A stretch of DNA of 47,321 bases, taken from Armatimonadota bacterium (GTDB taxonomy: Bacteria; Armatimonadota; Armatimonadia; Armatimonadales; Armatimonadaceae). Positions 1-7,328 of this stretch are shown here, piece by piece. A model generated the notes under the pieces. It was not told the DNA's origin. It searched no databases and worked only from the letters and a program-made list of their open reading frames with translations. The position numbers and the translations under genes are program-made. Numbering within the stretch: position 1 is the stretch's first letter; each line of letters opens with the position of its first letter. The stretch lies in contig JACMJB010000017.1 of the NCBI GenBank assembly GCA_014380815.1, positions 1-47,321 on the forward strand, in the 5' to 3' direction.

Positions 1-122
1 CGCAGCTCGCTCGTGGGTTTGGAGAGGGCATTCGTGAATTCAAAAAATCCATGAATGGCGACGAGCCAGAGACCCCCGCGAAGCCTGCTGCTCAGAGCGA
101 ATCAGACACCCCGGCGAAGTAA
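1..122 (+). CDS. tatA: TatA/E-type twin-arginine translocase subunit, C-terminal fragment
   Basis: Partial gene cut by the left window edge; the reading frame begins at base 3 and ends in TAA at 120-122. The 39 visible residues begin QLARGFGEGIREFKKSM, the conserved end of the TatA transmembrane/amphipathic helix region (LARGxGxGIxEFKK), followed by a short charged and Ala/Pro-rich tail typical of TatA. TatA proteins oligomerise in the inner membrane to form the translocation path for folded Tat substrates. Two proteins in this window carry apparent Tat signals, the phosphoesterase at 32272 and the DUF1501 protein at 43821. secG follows 26 bp downstream, so the two may be cotranscribed. The N-terminal membrane helix lies outside the window; TatA and TatB/E cannot be fully separated on this tail. 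Confidence 0.8.
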   Translation, partial: QLARGFGEGIREFKKSMNGDEPETPAKPAAQSESDTPAK

Positions 123-148
123 GCCGACTCGAGCGTAAAGGGAATCCG

Positions 149-400
149 TTGCAGATATTAGTCAACTTATTGACCGGCATCCTGGTGGTGCTGTCGCTGT
201 GTCTGATCACCGTCGTTGTGATGCAGACCCCTAAGTCCGAAGGGTTCGGCGGTGGGGTACAGAATACCCCCGGTGGCACATTCCGTGGCAAAGCGGGCTA
301 CGATGAGATGCTGTCGAACTACACGCGCATGATCGCTGTCGGCTGGTTCGCTTCTGCGTTCTTGCTCGCGATCTTCCATAATCTGACCAAGGCCAGCTGA
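149..400 (+). CDS. secG: SecG preprotein translocase subunit
   Basis: An 83-residue protein with two hydrophobic segments (about residues 2-23 and 59-78) separated by a Gly-rich loop (SEGFGGGVQNTPGGTFRG), the classic SecG topology. SecG joins SecYE in the Sec translocon and helps SecA-driven export across the inner membrane. The start is TTG at 149, preceded by AAAGGGA about 6 nt upstream; no ATG lies further upstream in frame near it. It follows tatA closely and is closed by a strong hairpin terminator at 425-460. Length and loop match bacterial SecG (about 70-110 residues). Confidence 0.9.
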   Translation: MQILVNLLTGILVVLSLCLITVVVMQTPKSEGFGGGVQNTPGGTFRGKAGYDEMLSNYTRMIAVGWFASAFLLAIFHNLTKAS

Positions 401-424
401 TCGCCTCTGCTTTCCGCCGGGCGA

Positions 425-460
425 ACAAAACCCCGCAGGATCTTTTCTGCGGGGTTTTGT
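425..460. terminator. bidirectional rho-independent terminator
   Basis: Perfect 14-bp inverted repeat (425-438 with 447-460) with an 8-nt loop. The outer ends of the stem are A-rich on one side and T-rich on the other, so a U-tract exists on either transcript. It separates secG (plus) from the small convergent minus-strand gene at 472-555. Confidence 0.85.
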
Positions 461-471
461 CAGACGGTAGG

Positions 472-555
472 TTATTGCTTCGGGTCCGGCTCCGCTGTCG
501 CCGAAAGCAGCGTGTAAAACAGGATCACGATTATCAGATAGATCGCCGTCGTCAT
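472..555 (-). CDS. 27-residue single-span membrane peptide, unknown
   Basis: Minus-strand frame ATG at 555 to TAA at 472 encoding 27 residues: MTTAIYLIIVILFYTLLSA, then a short polar tail ATAEPDPKQ. Residues 4-19 form one hydrophobic helix, so the product should be an inner-membrane micropeptide. A good ribosome binding site (GAGGGAAC) lies about 6 nt upstream of the ATG, and the shared terminator at 425-460 follows the stop by 12 nt. These flanking signals are the main support. KdpF-like or other small membrane subunits are similar in size, but no kdp or respiratory genes adjoin it and I see no diagnostic motif. Function unknown. Confidence 0.5.
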   Translation of the reverse strand: MTTAIYLIIVILFYTLLSATAEPDPKQ

Positions 556-689
556 CGTAGCGTTCCCTCTTCCCCGAGAGATGGATTACAGCGAGCTGGT
601 GCACGAAGCACCACGTCGCCACAGTTACCATACCCAGTTGCGCTAACCACCAACACTGGTGAAAGTTCCCGATCTTCGGGACTCAATAC

Positions 690-1385
690 CTAGTACCGGC
701 GCATCATCCCGATCACCCGCCCGACCACCTCTGGACTCGGGCTGGCCAATCCCTCGCCTGTAGCGGCGAGCAGCAGGGCGTTGTCCAGCGCCTCCGCGGC
801 ACGCCCCACCGTGATGTCGCCCTGATGCAGGGTCACGATAAGCTCCCCGGGAATCGCGCTCTGCTGCGGGCGGACCACCAGCAGATCTCCGGGGACAATG
901 GGTTCCCCATAAACTCCAGTTGCACCGACCCGAATCACAAAACCGTTTTCCAGGGCAGACCCCGCGACCTCTTCGGAGACGGTGATGTATCGCTCGACCT
1001 CGACGCCGGTATTCAGCTTCTCGCCCGTGACCCCGACCCCCGACCCGCTCTGCCACACGCCGCTTCTGCGGACCAGCGGCAGCCGCACGGAAGACTCTGT
1101 TTTGCCGGTTCCGGTTCGTGCGGATGTGACCGTGCCGCCGGTCACCCCACTGATATCGGCCTCCCGTGGGTCCGGAGCGGTGATGCGGATCGAACGGGAG
1201 GTACGCTCACGGGTCATAAACCCTTTCCGCACCAGGGCGTCCAGATGAACCGTTACCCCGCGAAGACTGCCTATTTCAAACGCATCGCCCAGTTCACGAA
1301 TCGTTGGAGGAAACCCATTTTCTTTTTGGAAATCAATAATGAATTCCAATATCTTTCGCTGCTTTTCCGTCAGCCCCTTAGCCAT
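690..1385 (-). CDS. lexA: LexA-family repressor lacking the self-cleavage residues
   Basis: 231 residues. Residues 1-65 are the LexA winged helix (LTEKQRKILEFI, GFPPTIRELGDAF, SLRGVTVHLDALVRKGF), which binds SOS operators. A linker of about 50 residues, longer than in E. coli LexA, leads to a C-terminal S24-type fold (FVIRVGATG, IVPGDLLVV, GDITVGR). In active LexA the Ser of the GxSM motif and a Lys 37 residues later cleave an Ala-Gly bond after RecA activation. Here Gly157 sits at the Ser position, Gly194 at the Lys position (also 37 apart), and the aligned cleavage site is Thr120-Gly121. Self-cleavage should therefore be absent. It may still dimerise and bind DNA. Start ATG at 1385; the promoter at 1416-1444 carries a palindrome that may be its own operator. 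Family assignment is firm; loss of SOS-type induction is inference. Confidence 0.85.
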   Translation of the reverse strand: MAKGLTEKQRKILEFIIDFQKENGFPPTIRELGDAFEIGSLRGVTVHLDALVRKGFMTRERTSRSIRITAPDPREADISGVTGGTVTSARTGTGKTESSVRLPLVRRSGVWQSGSGVGVTGEKLNTGVEVERYITVSEEVAGSALENGFVIRVGATGVYGEPIVPGDLLVVRPQQSAIPGELIVTLHQGDITVGRAAEALDNALLLAATGEGLASPSPEVVGRVIGMMRRY

Positions 1386-1415
1386 TTTATGTCTATAGCC
1401 CTTCCGTTAGGGTGA

Positions 1416-1444
1416 ATTATACGCGCAAGCTTGCAGGCACGCAA
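1416..1444 (-). promoter_or_regulatory. lexA promoter with palindromic operator candidate
   Basis: On the minus strand, -35 TTGCGT (1444-1439), 17-nt spacer, -10 TATAAT (1421-1416, perfect consensus). The spacer contains the 10-bp palindrome GCAAGCTTGC at 1425-1434, ideally placed for a repressor to block RNA polymerase, consistent with autoregulation by the adjacent LexA-like protein. It does not match the E. coli (CTGT-N8-ACAG) or B. subtilis (GAAC-N4-GTTC) boxes. Confidence 0.65.
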
Positions 1445-1701
1445 GGGACGTAAGCAACTTTAATGCCAAGCGATACTTAATCGGGGTACGGTATCTAAAA
1501 TATACCAAAAATCTTTGCGTCCATCCCTTGCCTCTCCCTGCGCCACGTTCCTCCCGTTTGCGCCGAAGGGCATTGACGCAAAGGAAAAAGGGCATACTTG
1601 CGATAAGATAAGCTAAGCAGTCATCGCCCGTTCTGCTCCGCTCCATTTTCTCACGGTGGGGTCCCTTCCCCTCGTGCCTCACATTAGAGAAGCCTTACGA
1701 G

Positions 1702-3579
1702 ATGAAAAACGTTTCGCCAGCGAACCGTCGGTCTGCCCCCGGTATTGCTGCTGCCTCTGTTAGAAACCTCCTCCTTGCGGCTGCCGCTGTGACGGCATCA
1801 TCGCTGGCTCTGACGCCCGCGACTGCCTCGCCCGCCCGCCCGCTGTGGCAGCCGCCCTCAGAAGTCGCCCCCGTGCCCGCGCCGGTGATTCGAGCCGTCT
1901 CCATCACTGGCAACAAAGAGCTTCCCACCGGTTTGATCTCCGACGCCGCCGCGAAGAGCATCTTTGGAAAGCCCGGAGACGAAGCGGCGGTTCGAGCGGC
2001 GGTCCTGGCGGTCATCCAAGTCTACCGATCCCGTAGTCTGCCGGTCGCACAGGTCGTCAGCACGGAGGTAACCTCGGACGGGGTCCTGCGCCTCACGATC
2101 GCCGAAGGAACGGTCCGCCGTATTGTCGTCCGAGGCAACGCAAAAACCCGCACGGGTATCATCCTCAAGGTACTGGAAACGAAGCCGGGGAGTGTCTATC
2201 GCTCTGACCGGGCGAAAAACGACCGGAACCAACTGGCAAGGCTCGGCATCTTCGCGGATGTGATCGTCGCGCCGGTCGTGCCGGGGGCCGCTGATACCCC
2301 GGACCCCACGACCCCGGCCACCACTGCGGGGGGCAAAGCAGGGGATAAGGCGGCGAATGAGGGTACGGTGCCCAACCCAACGGCCCCTCCGCCCGGCACG
2401 AGCAAAGGAAACGAGGAGGTTGGTGGGATCGGAAACCCTCCTCCCGCCCCGACGCCCGCATCTGGCGATAAAGCCGCCGAGGCGGCAGCGCCGCCGACCC
2501 CGGCGACCCCTCCGCCCACCGCCGACGAAGATGTGGTCGGACTGGTGGATGTGGTGGTACGAGTGAAGGAGGTCCGTACCGGCAATGTCGCCGCGACGTT
2601 CGGCTACAGCGACAACAGCGGTCTAAATGGCTTTCTGGACCTGACGGAGAACAATATCGGGGGTTCCGCCCAGCGGATCGCGGTTCAGTGGCAGCGGCTC
2701 AGCATCCTGCGGACAGACCAGTTTGGGAATCAGTTCCAGGATGGTGCGCGCCAGGCGTTCAACATCTCGTACGCTCAGCCCGCGCTGTCGTCCCGCTCCC
2801 TGGCCTACGGAGTGGATCTCTACAACAAGCAGACGGTCTTCCAGCCCTTCTTCTCTCGCAATCAGGACTCCATCCGCAACTACGAGACGCGCCGTGGCGG
2901 CAGCGCTCGCGTTGGTCGCCTGATCTCGCGCAAAGCATCCCTTTACCTATCGGTGCGTAACGATAGGATCGGCTACGAAGACTTTCTCAACATACCCTCC
3001 GATCTGAATGTGCCCCAGGACCTGATTGATGGCGCCGATTCCACGATCGGCGCGGTCGGCCTCAATCTGGTTCTCGACGGTCGAAACGACGCCGATAACC
3101 CGCGATACGGCTACCTGAACTCGTTTATCGTGGAGCAGGCGGGGAGTTTCCTGGGGGGTAATCGCAACTTCGGGCAGGCCCGCGTGGATCTCCGGCAATA
3201 TTTTGCGCTGCGCCCCGGCGCAACGCCTCCGGTTTTCGCGGTCCGCCTTTTGGGAGGGACGTCATTCGGCGGCAACGTTCCGCTCCCGGAATACTTCTTC
3301 CTTGGCGGGTTCGATCTGTTGCGCGGCTATAACCTGTACTCTATCTACGGCGAGCGGATGGTCCTTGGATCGGCGGAGTTCCGAGCGCCCCTGTCCGAAG
3401 GGGTCCAGGGCGTTCTCTTTGTAGACAGTGGCAGCGCCTTCGGCTCCGCGAATTCGTTCTCGCTCAAGACCGGAGCCGGGGTAGGACTGCGCTTTCTGAC
3501 GCCCATCGGGCCGATTCGCGTGGATATCGCCCAGGGAAATCGGCTGCAGACCTATATCTCCCTGGGGCAATCGTTCTAG
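1702..3579 (+). CDS. Omp85/BamA-family outer membrane protein with POTRA insertion
   Basis: 625 residues with an N-terminal export signal (basic start, then LLLAAAAVTASSLALTPATA). Two POTRA-like domains follow: about 66-140 (VSITGNKELP ... LTIAEG) and about 141-290 (VRRIVVRGNAKTR ... RLGIFADVIVAPVV, resuming at VGLVDVVVRVKEVR). The second is split by roughly 80 residues of Pro/Ala/Gly/Thr-rich low complexity (about 194-276). Residues 291-625 are the 16-strand barrel, with the loop-6 LLRGY signature near 541 and a terminal aromatic (GQSF) matching the beta-signal recognised by Bam machinery. Omp85 proteins insert or export proteins at the outer membrane; with only two POTRAs this could be the BamA equivalent or a TamA/FhaC-like relative. 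Start is ATG at 1702. It stands alone, convergent with the phosphate transporter 10 bp downstream. Confidence 0.85.
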   Translation: MKNVSPANRRSAPGIAAASVRNLLLAAAAVTASSLALTPATASPARPLWQPPSEVAPVPAPVIRAVSITGNKELPTGLISDAAAKSIFGKPGDEAAVRAAVLAVIQVYRSRSLPVAQVVSTEVTSDGVLRLTIAEGTVRRIVVRGNAKTRTGIILKVLETKPGSVYRSDRAKNDRNQLARLGIFADVIVAPVVPGAADTPDPTTPATTAGGKAGDKAANEGTVPNPTAPPPGTSKGNEEVGGIGNPPPAPTPASGDKAAEAAAPPTPATPPPTADEDVVGLVDVVVRVKEVRTGNVAATFGYSDNSGLNGFLDLTENNIGGSAQRIAVQWQRLSILRTDQFGNQFQDGARQAFNISYAQPALSSRSLAYGVDLYNKQTVFQPFFSRNQDSIRNYETRRGGSARVGRLISRKASLYLSVRNDRIGYEDFLNIPSDLNVPQDLIDGADSTIGAVGLNLVLDGRNDADNPRYGYLNSFIVEQAGSFLGGNRNFGQARVDLRQYFALRPGATPPVFAVRLLGGTSFGGNVPLPEYFFLGGFDLLRGYNLYSIYGERMVLGSAEFRAPLSEGVQGVLFVDSGSAFGSANSFSLKTGAGVGLRFLTPIGPIRVDIAQGNRLQTYISLGQSF

Positions 3580-3589
3580 GCGGTCCGGC

Positions 3590-5059
3590 TCAGTTGCCGA
3601 GGGGCTTCGTGCGATCCAGGCGCGGTTCAAGGATGAGTGTGGCCTGGGAGGCTTGCTTGCGTATCGCCCCGCCCGCTGTCAGCGCGAAGAGTGATCCGGC
3701 AAGCAGCATCGTCACCGGGAGGGTGAGGACCCAGGCCAGGGCGATGTTGCGGATGGTCGCGCCCTGCAGCCCGGATCGGTTCGCGGCCATGGTGCCCGCT
3801 ATACCCGAGGACAGCACATGCGTAGTGCTGACCGGCAGACCCAGATGGTCCGCGGCGTAGATGGTGGCGGCAGCGACAATCTCCGCTGCGGCGCCCTGCG
3901 CGTAGGTAAGATGGGTCTTGCCGATCTTCTCGCCGACCGTCACCACGATGCGCTTCCAGCCGACCATCGTGCCGATCCCCAGGGCAAGAGCGACGGCGAA
4001 CGGCACCCATCCCGCCACAAAGTCCGTGAGCCGATTCAGCGCTTTGCGATCTTTCTTGAAGGCACTCTGCTCGTCCGGTGATCCGAAAGCACCCGGATTC
4101 TCCTTCTCAAACTTGCCCAGGGCACTATCGGCCCGAAGGACCGCTGCGCGGACTTCGGTTCGCTGCCCGCTGGAGAGAGCAGAAACACCCTCCGTGGATG
4201 CGAGGGTGCTCGCGATCCCCGCCAGAGTCTGCGCGGTCTCCGCGCTCGCCGGGGCGATCTTCGCCTCCAGGCGGCGGACAGCCGCTAGAGTCTCCTGCAT
4301 TTGGGCCGGGTTGATCTGGTCACTCACTGCAAACTGAGCGGGAAGGATGCCGATCAGAATCAGCATAATCAGCCCCACCCCTTTCTGCCCATCGTTCGAG
4401 CCGTGGAAGAAGCTCACCAGGGTACAGGTCAGAAAAAGCAGGCTGCGAATCCAGAGCGGCGGCGGCGCGTCCCCCTTTGGCTCGTCGTACAGGCGACGGT
4501 CCTTGATCAGCGCTTTGCACAGCAGCAGCAGGGCGGCGGCAACCCCAAACCCAAACAGCGGCGACGCGAGCAGGGAAAGGCCGACCTTCTGCGCCTGCGC
4601 CCAGTTCACCCCGGAGCCGAGGCCGTTTCCGGAAAGCAGCGAACTGGCCACGCCGACGCCCAGGATCGAGCCGATCAGCGCGTGAGAGGAGGAGGAGGGG
4701 AGTCCGAAATACCAGGTCCCCAGGTTCCAGATAATGGCGGAAAGCAGCAGGGACAAGACCATCAGCAGGCCCACGGACTGGCCCATCTGGATAAGCAGGT
4801 CCACGGGGAGCAGGTGGACGATCCCAAAGGCCACCGCGGCCCCGCCGACGGTTGTCCCGAAAAAGACGCCAAAAAAGTTCATGATCCCGGACCAGACGAC
4901 CGCGACGCCGGGTTTCAGGGATTTCGTGTAAATAACCGTCGCAACGGCGTTTGCCGTGTCGTGGAAGCCGTTCACAAATTCAAAACCGAGAGCGATCGCC
5001 AGGCAGAGCGCAAGGAGAGCCAGTGTGCCCCCGCTTACGACGGTTCCAAATATCTCCAA
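3590..5059 (-). CDS. pit: PiT-family inorganic phosphate transporter
   Basis: About 489 residues of mostly hydrophobic sequence with the duplicated PiT signatures: GFEFVNGFHDTANAVAT near the N-terminus, GLPSSSSHALIGS, FFHGSNDGQKGVG in the second half, and GLPVSTTHVLSSG near the end. PiT carriers bring metal-phosphate into the cell using the proton or sodium gradient. Between the repeats lies a soluble, helical, charged segment of about 110 residues (QMQETLAAVRRLEAK ... KKDRKALNRL), as in many long bacterial PiT proteins. I place the start at TTG 5059, because AAAGAGGGA lies 6 nt upstream of it; an in-frame ATG at 5086 would put that ribosome site inside the gene. No phoU-like gene adjoins it. 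Confidence 0.9.
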   Translation of the reverse strand: MEIFGTVVSGGTLALLALCLAIALGFEFVNGFHDTANAVATVIYTKSLKPGVAVVWSGIMNFFGVFFGTTVGGAAVAFGIVHLLPVDLLIQMGQSVGLLMVLSLLLSAIIWNLGTWYFGLPSSSSHALIGSILGVGVASSLLSGNGLGSGVNWAQAQKVGLSLLASPLFGFGVAAALLLLCKALIKDRRLYDEPKGDAPPPLWIRSLLFLTCTLVSFFHGSNDGQKGVGLIMLILIGILPAQFAVSDQINPAQMQETLAAVRRLEAKIAPASAETAQTLAGIASTLASTEGVSALSSGQRTEVRAAVLRADSALGKFEKENPGAFGSPDEQSAFKKDRKALNRLTDFVAGWVPFAVALALGIGTMVGWKRIVVTVGEKIGKTHLTYAQGAAAEIVAAATIYAADHLGLPVSTTHVLSSGIAGTMAANRSGLQGATIRNIALAWVLTLPVTMLLAGSLFALTAGGAIRKQASQATLILEPRLDRTKPLGN

Positions 5060-5186
5060 GGACAGTCCCTCTTTTCCGCCCCCCATGCGGGGCCGCAGGT
5101 GCAGATGATTTTTCTTGTTTGTCGCGGATCTGACACCTGGCCCTTTGGGTAAGTTACGCCCGTGAAATCACTTGTTTTCGTGGGTC

Positions 5187-6326
5187 CTAGCCCGCTACGA
5201 TCTCCACATTGGCGCGCGGAACGGTGACCGAGGCGCCGTTTTCGTTCAGCGTTGCCTCCAATACGCGGACCTCCGCGCCCGAACCGATGCGCACCAGCGG
5301 TTGGGGAAGGGCGGAAACCGTTGCCAGCTTGCCAAAATAGGGTTCACGGATGATCCGGATCGCGGTCCCGACACCCAGACTGAACGCCGCTTCGCCATCG
5401 GTGGTCACGGACACCGCCGCGACCGCTGTGCCGGGGGCATCGGCGACGATGATCTCCGGTCGAATGACCCCGGCACGGATCTGGGTCGCACCGGAAAGGG
5501 AGGCTTCGCGCCCTGCCAGACCGTTTAGCAGGGTGAAGGTCCGATCCGCCATCGCGATAGTGCCGAAGCCCTCGGTGATCACCAGCGTGAGCGGGATGTT
5601 CTCATGCCCGGTGATCGCGACCCCGATGTCGTACCCCAGATACTCGACCAGGTCCTTATCCACGATGCCGCCGACCACGATTCCGGTAATACCCACCTCC
5701 GCGGCTTTTTTCAGGGCGGCGCCGGAGATATTCGCGCCGCCGATAATCACCTTCCCCGCCATCTCCGGCGTGATGTCCGCTTCGGTAAGAAGCGAGTCGG
5801 GGCGGGGGGAGACTGGCAGAAGCGGGGCGCGTCGCTCGCCGCCGATTCCGAAGATGCCCTGGATAAACGCGCCGCGTGCCTCGATGACGACCCCTTCGCC
5901 CGGCATCACCTCCGTAACAATGCCGGGAATATAAGCCGTGATCTCGATGGGGGTGGGGGATTCGCGGACCCCGACATTGCCGGAGACCGGTGAGATGATC
6001 TCGATGGTGCCGGTCGCGCTGGATTTGCAGTCCGATTTGAAGAGGCCCAGGAACCCCTTCGTCTGCGCCAGAAGCTGACCACGCTCTACGGAATCCCCGA
6101 TCCCCGCAAGCAGCGCGGCGGGAACATCCGCAGGCTCGACGCCAAGCTGCGCGGCGACCTTGACCGTCTGCATCATGCCGGGAAGCTGAGCACGGGCAAC
6201 AACGGTGCTGGGCTGGACCGCATCCCCTACCGCCACAAGAACCTGGCCTGCAAGGGGGAGGCGGCGCGTTTTTGTGATCGTGGTGTGGGCGCTGACGGTC
6301 AGACCCGGTGTGTAGGCGGACCCCAT
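5187..6326 (-). CDS. Unknown protein with barrel-sandwich and KOW-like segments
   Basis: 379 residues, not recognised as a named family. The N-terminal 30-110 region (LPLAGQVLVAVGDAVQPST, GIGDSVERGQLLAQT) resembles barrel-sandwich hybrid folds (lipoyl/biotinyl or RnfC N-domain type): paired G-D-x-V turns with no lipoyl-lysine motif. Residues about 105-150 repeat this character (SPVSGNVG, PGIVTEVMPGEGVVI). The middle (GKVIIGGANISGAALKKAAEVGITGIVVGG ...) looks like an alpha/beta unit. The C-terminus (VRIGSGAEVRVLEATLNENG, ending VPRANVEIVAG) resembles a KOW/SH3-like module. No signal peptide or membrane helix is evident. The gene starts 3 bp after the methyltransferase at 6330-7265 and is surely cotranscribed with it. 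Function unknown; a scaffold or nucleic-acid/ribosome-associated role is speculation. Confidence 0.75.
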   Translation of the reverse strand: MGSAYTPGLTVSAHTTITKTRRLPLAGQVLVAVGDAVQPSTVVARAQLPGMMQTVKVAAQLGVEPADVPAALLAGIGDSVERGQLLAQTKGFLGLFKSDCKSSATGTIEIISPVSGNVGVRESPTPIEITAYIPGIVTEVMPGEGVVIEARGAFIQGIFGIGGERRAPLLPVSPRPDSLLTEADITPEMAGKVIIGGANISGAALKKAAEVGITGIVVGGIVDKDLVEYLGYDIGVAITGHENIPLTLVITEGFGTIAMADRTFTLLNGLAGREASLSGATQIRAGVIRPEIIVADAPGTAVAAVSVTTDGEAAFSLGVGTAIRIIREPYFGKLATVSALPQPLVRIGSGAEVRVLEATLNENGASVTVPRANVEIVAG

Positions 6327-6329
6327 GGT

Positions 6330-7265
6330 TTAAGCGGTCGCCTCCAGGGCAACTGGTTCGGTCTGGTGAGCGGCGGGTTTGCGTCCCCAGACTAGGTGAT
6401 AGTACAGAAGCGCCTCGGTCGCCTGACCGATCTCCAGATGCGGGGAAAGATTGCCAAGCAGTTCCGCCAGGGTGAATCGAACAAAGTATATGCCGCCCGC
6501 ATGGTGCCCCTCACGCTCCGCCATCCAGGACTGCGGAACGCCCCATCGGTACGCGGAAAGCGCCATGCGCCCGCCGCGTTCCCGGCTTTTGAGCACACGG
6601 CTCATCTCGCCCAGCGCGCGGGCGCGGGCCTCGGCGGTGGGAATGTGCTCGTACACCCCGAACGAACCGACCCGGTCGAAAGCCTCGGTCTGCAACGGCA
6701 GCCGCGAAAGGTCGGCCTGAATGAACAGCGTCTTCTGGGCGAGCACCGGGGAGAGCTTTGTCTTCGCGACCCGCAGGGACTCTTCAGAAAAGTCCGCGCA
6801 GATCAGGCCACGCGAGGCCGCTGCAAATGCCGCCGTCATTCTGCCCGTCCCGCAGCCGCCTTCGAGCATTAGGTGATCGGGGTCTGGAGAGAGATAGCGG
6901 AGCGAGAGCGGAAGTTCGGCGCTGGTAAAGAGCCTGAGACCAAGCATACGGTCGTAATCGGCGACCTGGGCATCGCGGGCGGCCATCTCGCGACGCTTTT
7001 CCGCGATCTCCCCCTTATCCTGGGCAAGCGTGGCGGCATCTTTGGCCTCCCGAAGGGAAGCTGGCAGGAGGCAGGGAACGCCGCCGCGTACGGGATAGGC
7101 AATACCGGACTCAGAGCCGATCAGAACACCCTCGTCGGTGGTTCCATCCCATCCCGACAGCGGCTCGCCCGTATCCGGGCTGGTGAGGAGCGATAAAAGT
7201 TCGCGGCGAATCGGCGAGAGGGAATGGGGGGGGCCAGCTGGCACCTGAAAAGTAGCGTCAGTCAC
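6330..7265 (-). CDS. SAM-dependent class I methyltransferase with Trm112-like N-domain
   Basis: 311 residues. Residues 15-75 (LLSLLTSPDTGEPL, SGIAYPVRGGVPCLLP) resemble the Trm112/UPF0434-like module often placed ahead of methyltransferases, though its paired Cys are not kept. Residues 130-230 are the Rossmann core: motif I MLEGGCGTGRMTAAFA, acidic end of strand 2 (ICADFSEESL), motif with D in FIQADLSRLPLQTEAFDRV, and YEHIP. This is the Methyltransf_11 pattern. The substrate cannot be told from sequence. It is the first gene of a pair with the unknown protein at 5187-6326 (3-bp gap) and lies downstream of typA, separated by a terminator at 7281-7313. Start ATG at 7265. Confidence 0.85.
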   Translation of the reverse strand: MTDATFQVPAGPPHSLSPIRRELLSLLTSPDTGEPLSGWDGTTDEGVLIGSESGIAYPVRGGVPCLLPASLREAKDAATLAQDKGEIAEKRREMAARDAQVADYDRMLGLRLFTSAELPLSLRYLSPDPDHLMLEGGCGTGRMTAAFAAASRGLICADFSEESLRVAKTKLSPVLAQKTLFIQADLSRLPLQTEAFDRVGSFGVYEHIPTAEARARALGEMSRVLKSRERGGRMALSAYRWGVPQSWMAEREGHHAGGIYFVRFTLAELLGNLSPHLEIGQATEALLYYHLVWGRKPAAHQTEPVALEATA

Positions 7266-7280
7266 GGGGAATTGTAACGT

Positions 7281-7313
7281 AAAAACCGGGCGGGCGTCAA
7301 ACGCCCGCCCGGT
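7281..7313 (-). terminator. rho-independent terminator after typA
   Basis: Perfect 13-bp inverted repeat (7285-7297 with 7301-7313), 3-nt loop, followed on the minus strand by a T-run (complement of the A-run 7281-7285). It lies 15 bp beyond the typA stop and isolates the downstream methyltransferase operon. Confidence 0.85.
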
Positions 7314-7328
7314 GATCGTGGTGAGAAA

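Noticed and set aside
1407-1682. 91-codon minus-strand frame in the lexA-Omp85 gap
   Set aside because: It runs through the lexA promoter, has biased Arg/Lys composition and no recognisable ribosome site or family.
4301-5152. Plus-strand open frame antisense to the PiT transporter
   Set aside because: The minus strand holds all four PiT motifs; the antisense product is low-complexity and charged with no family features.
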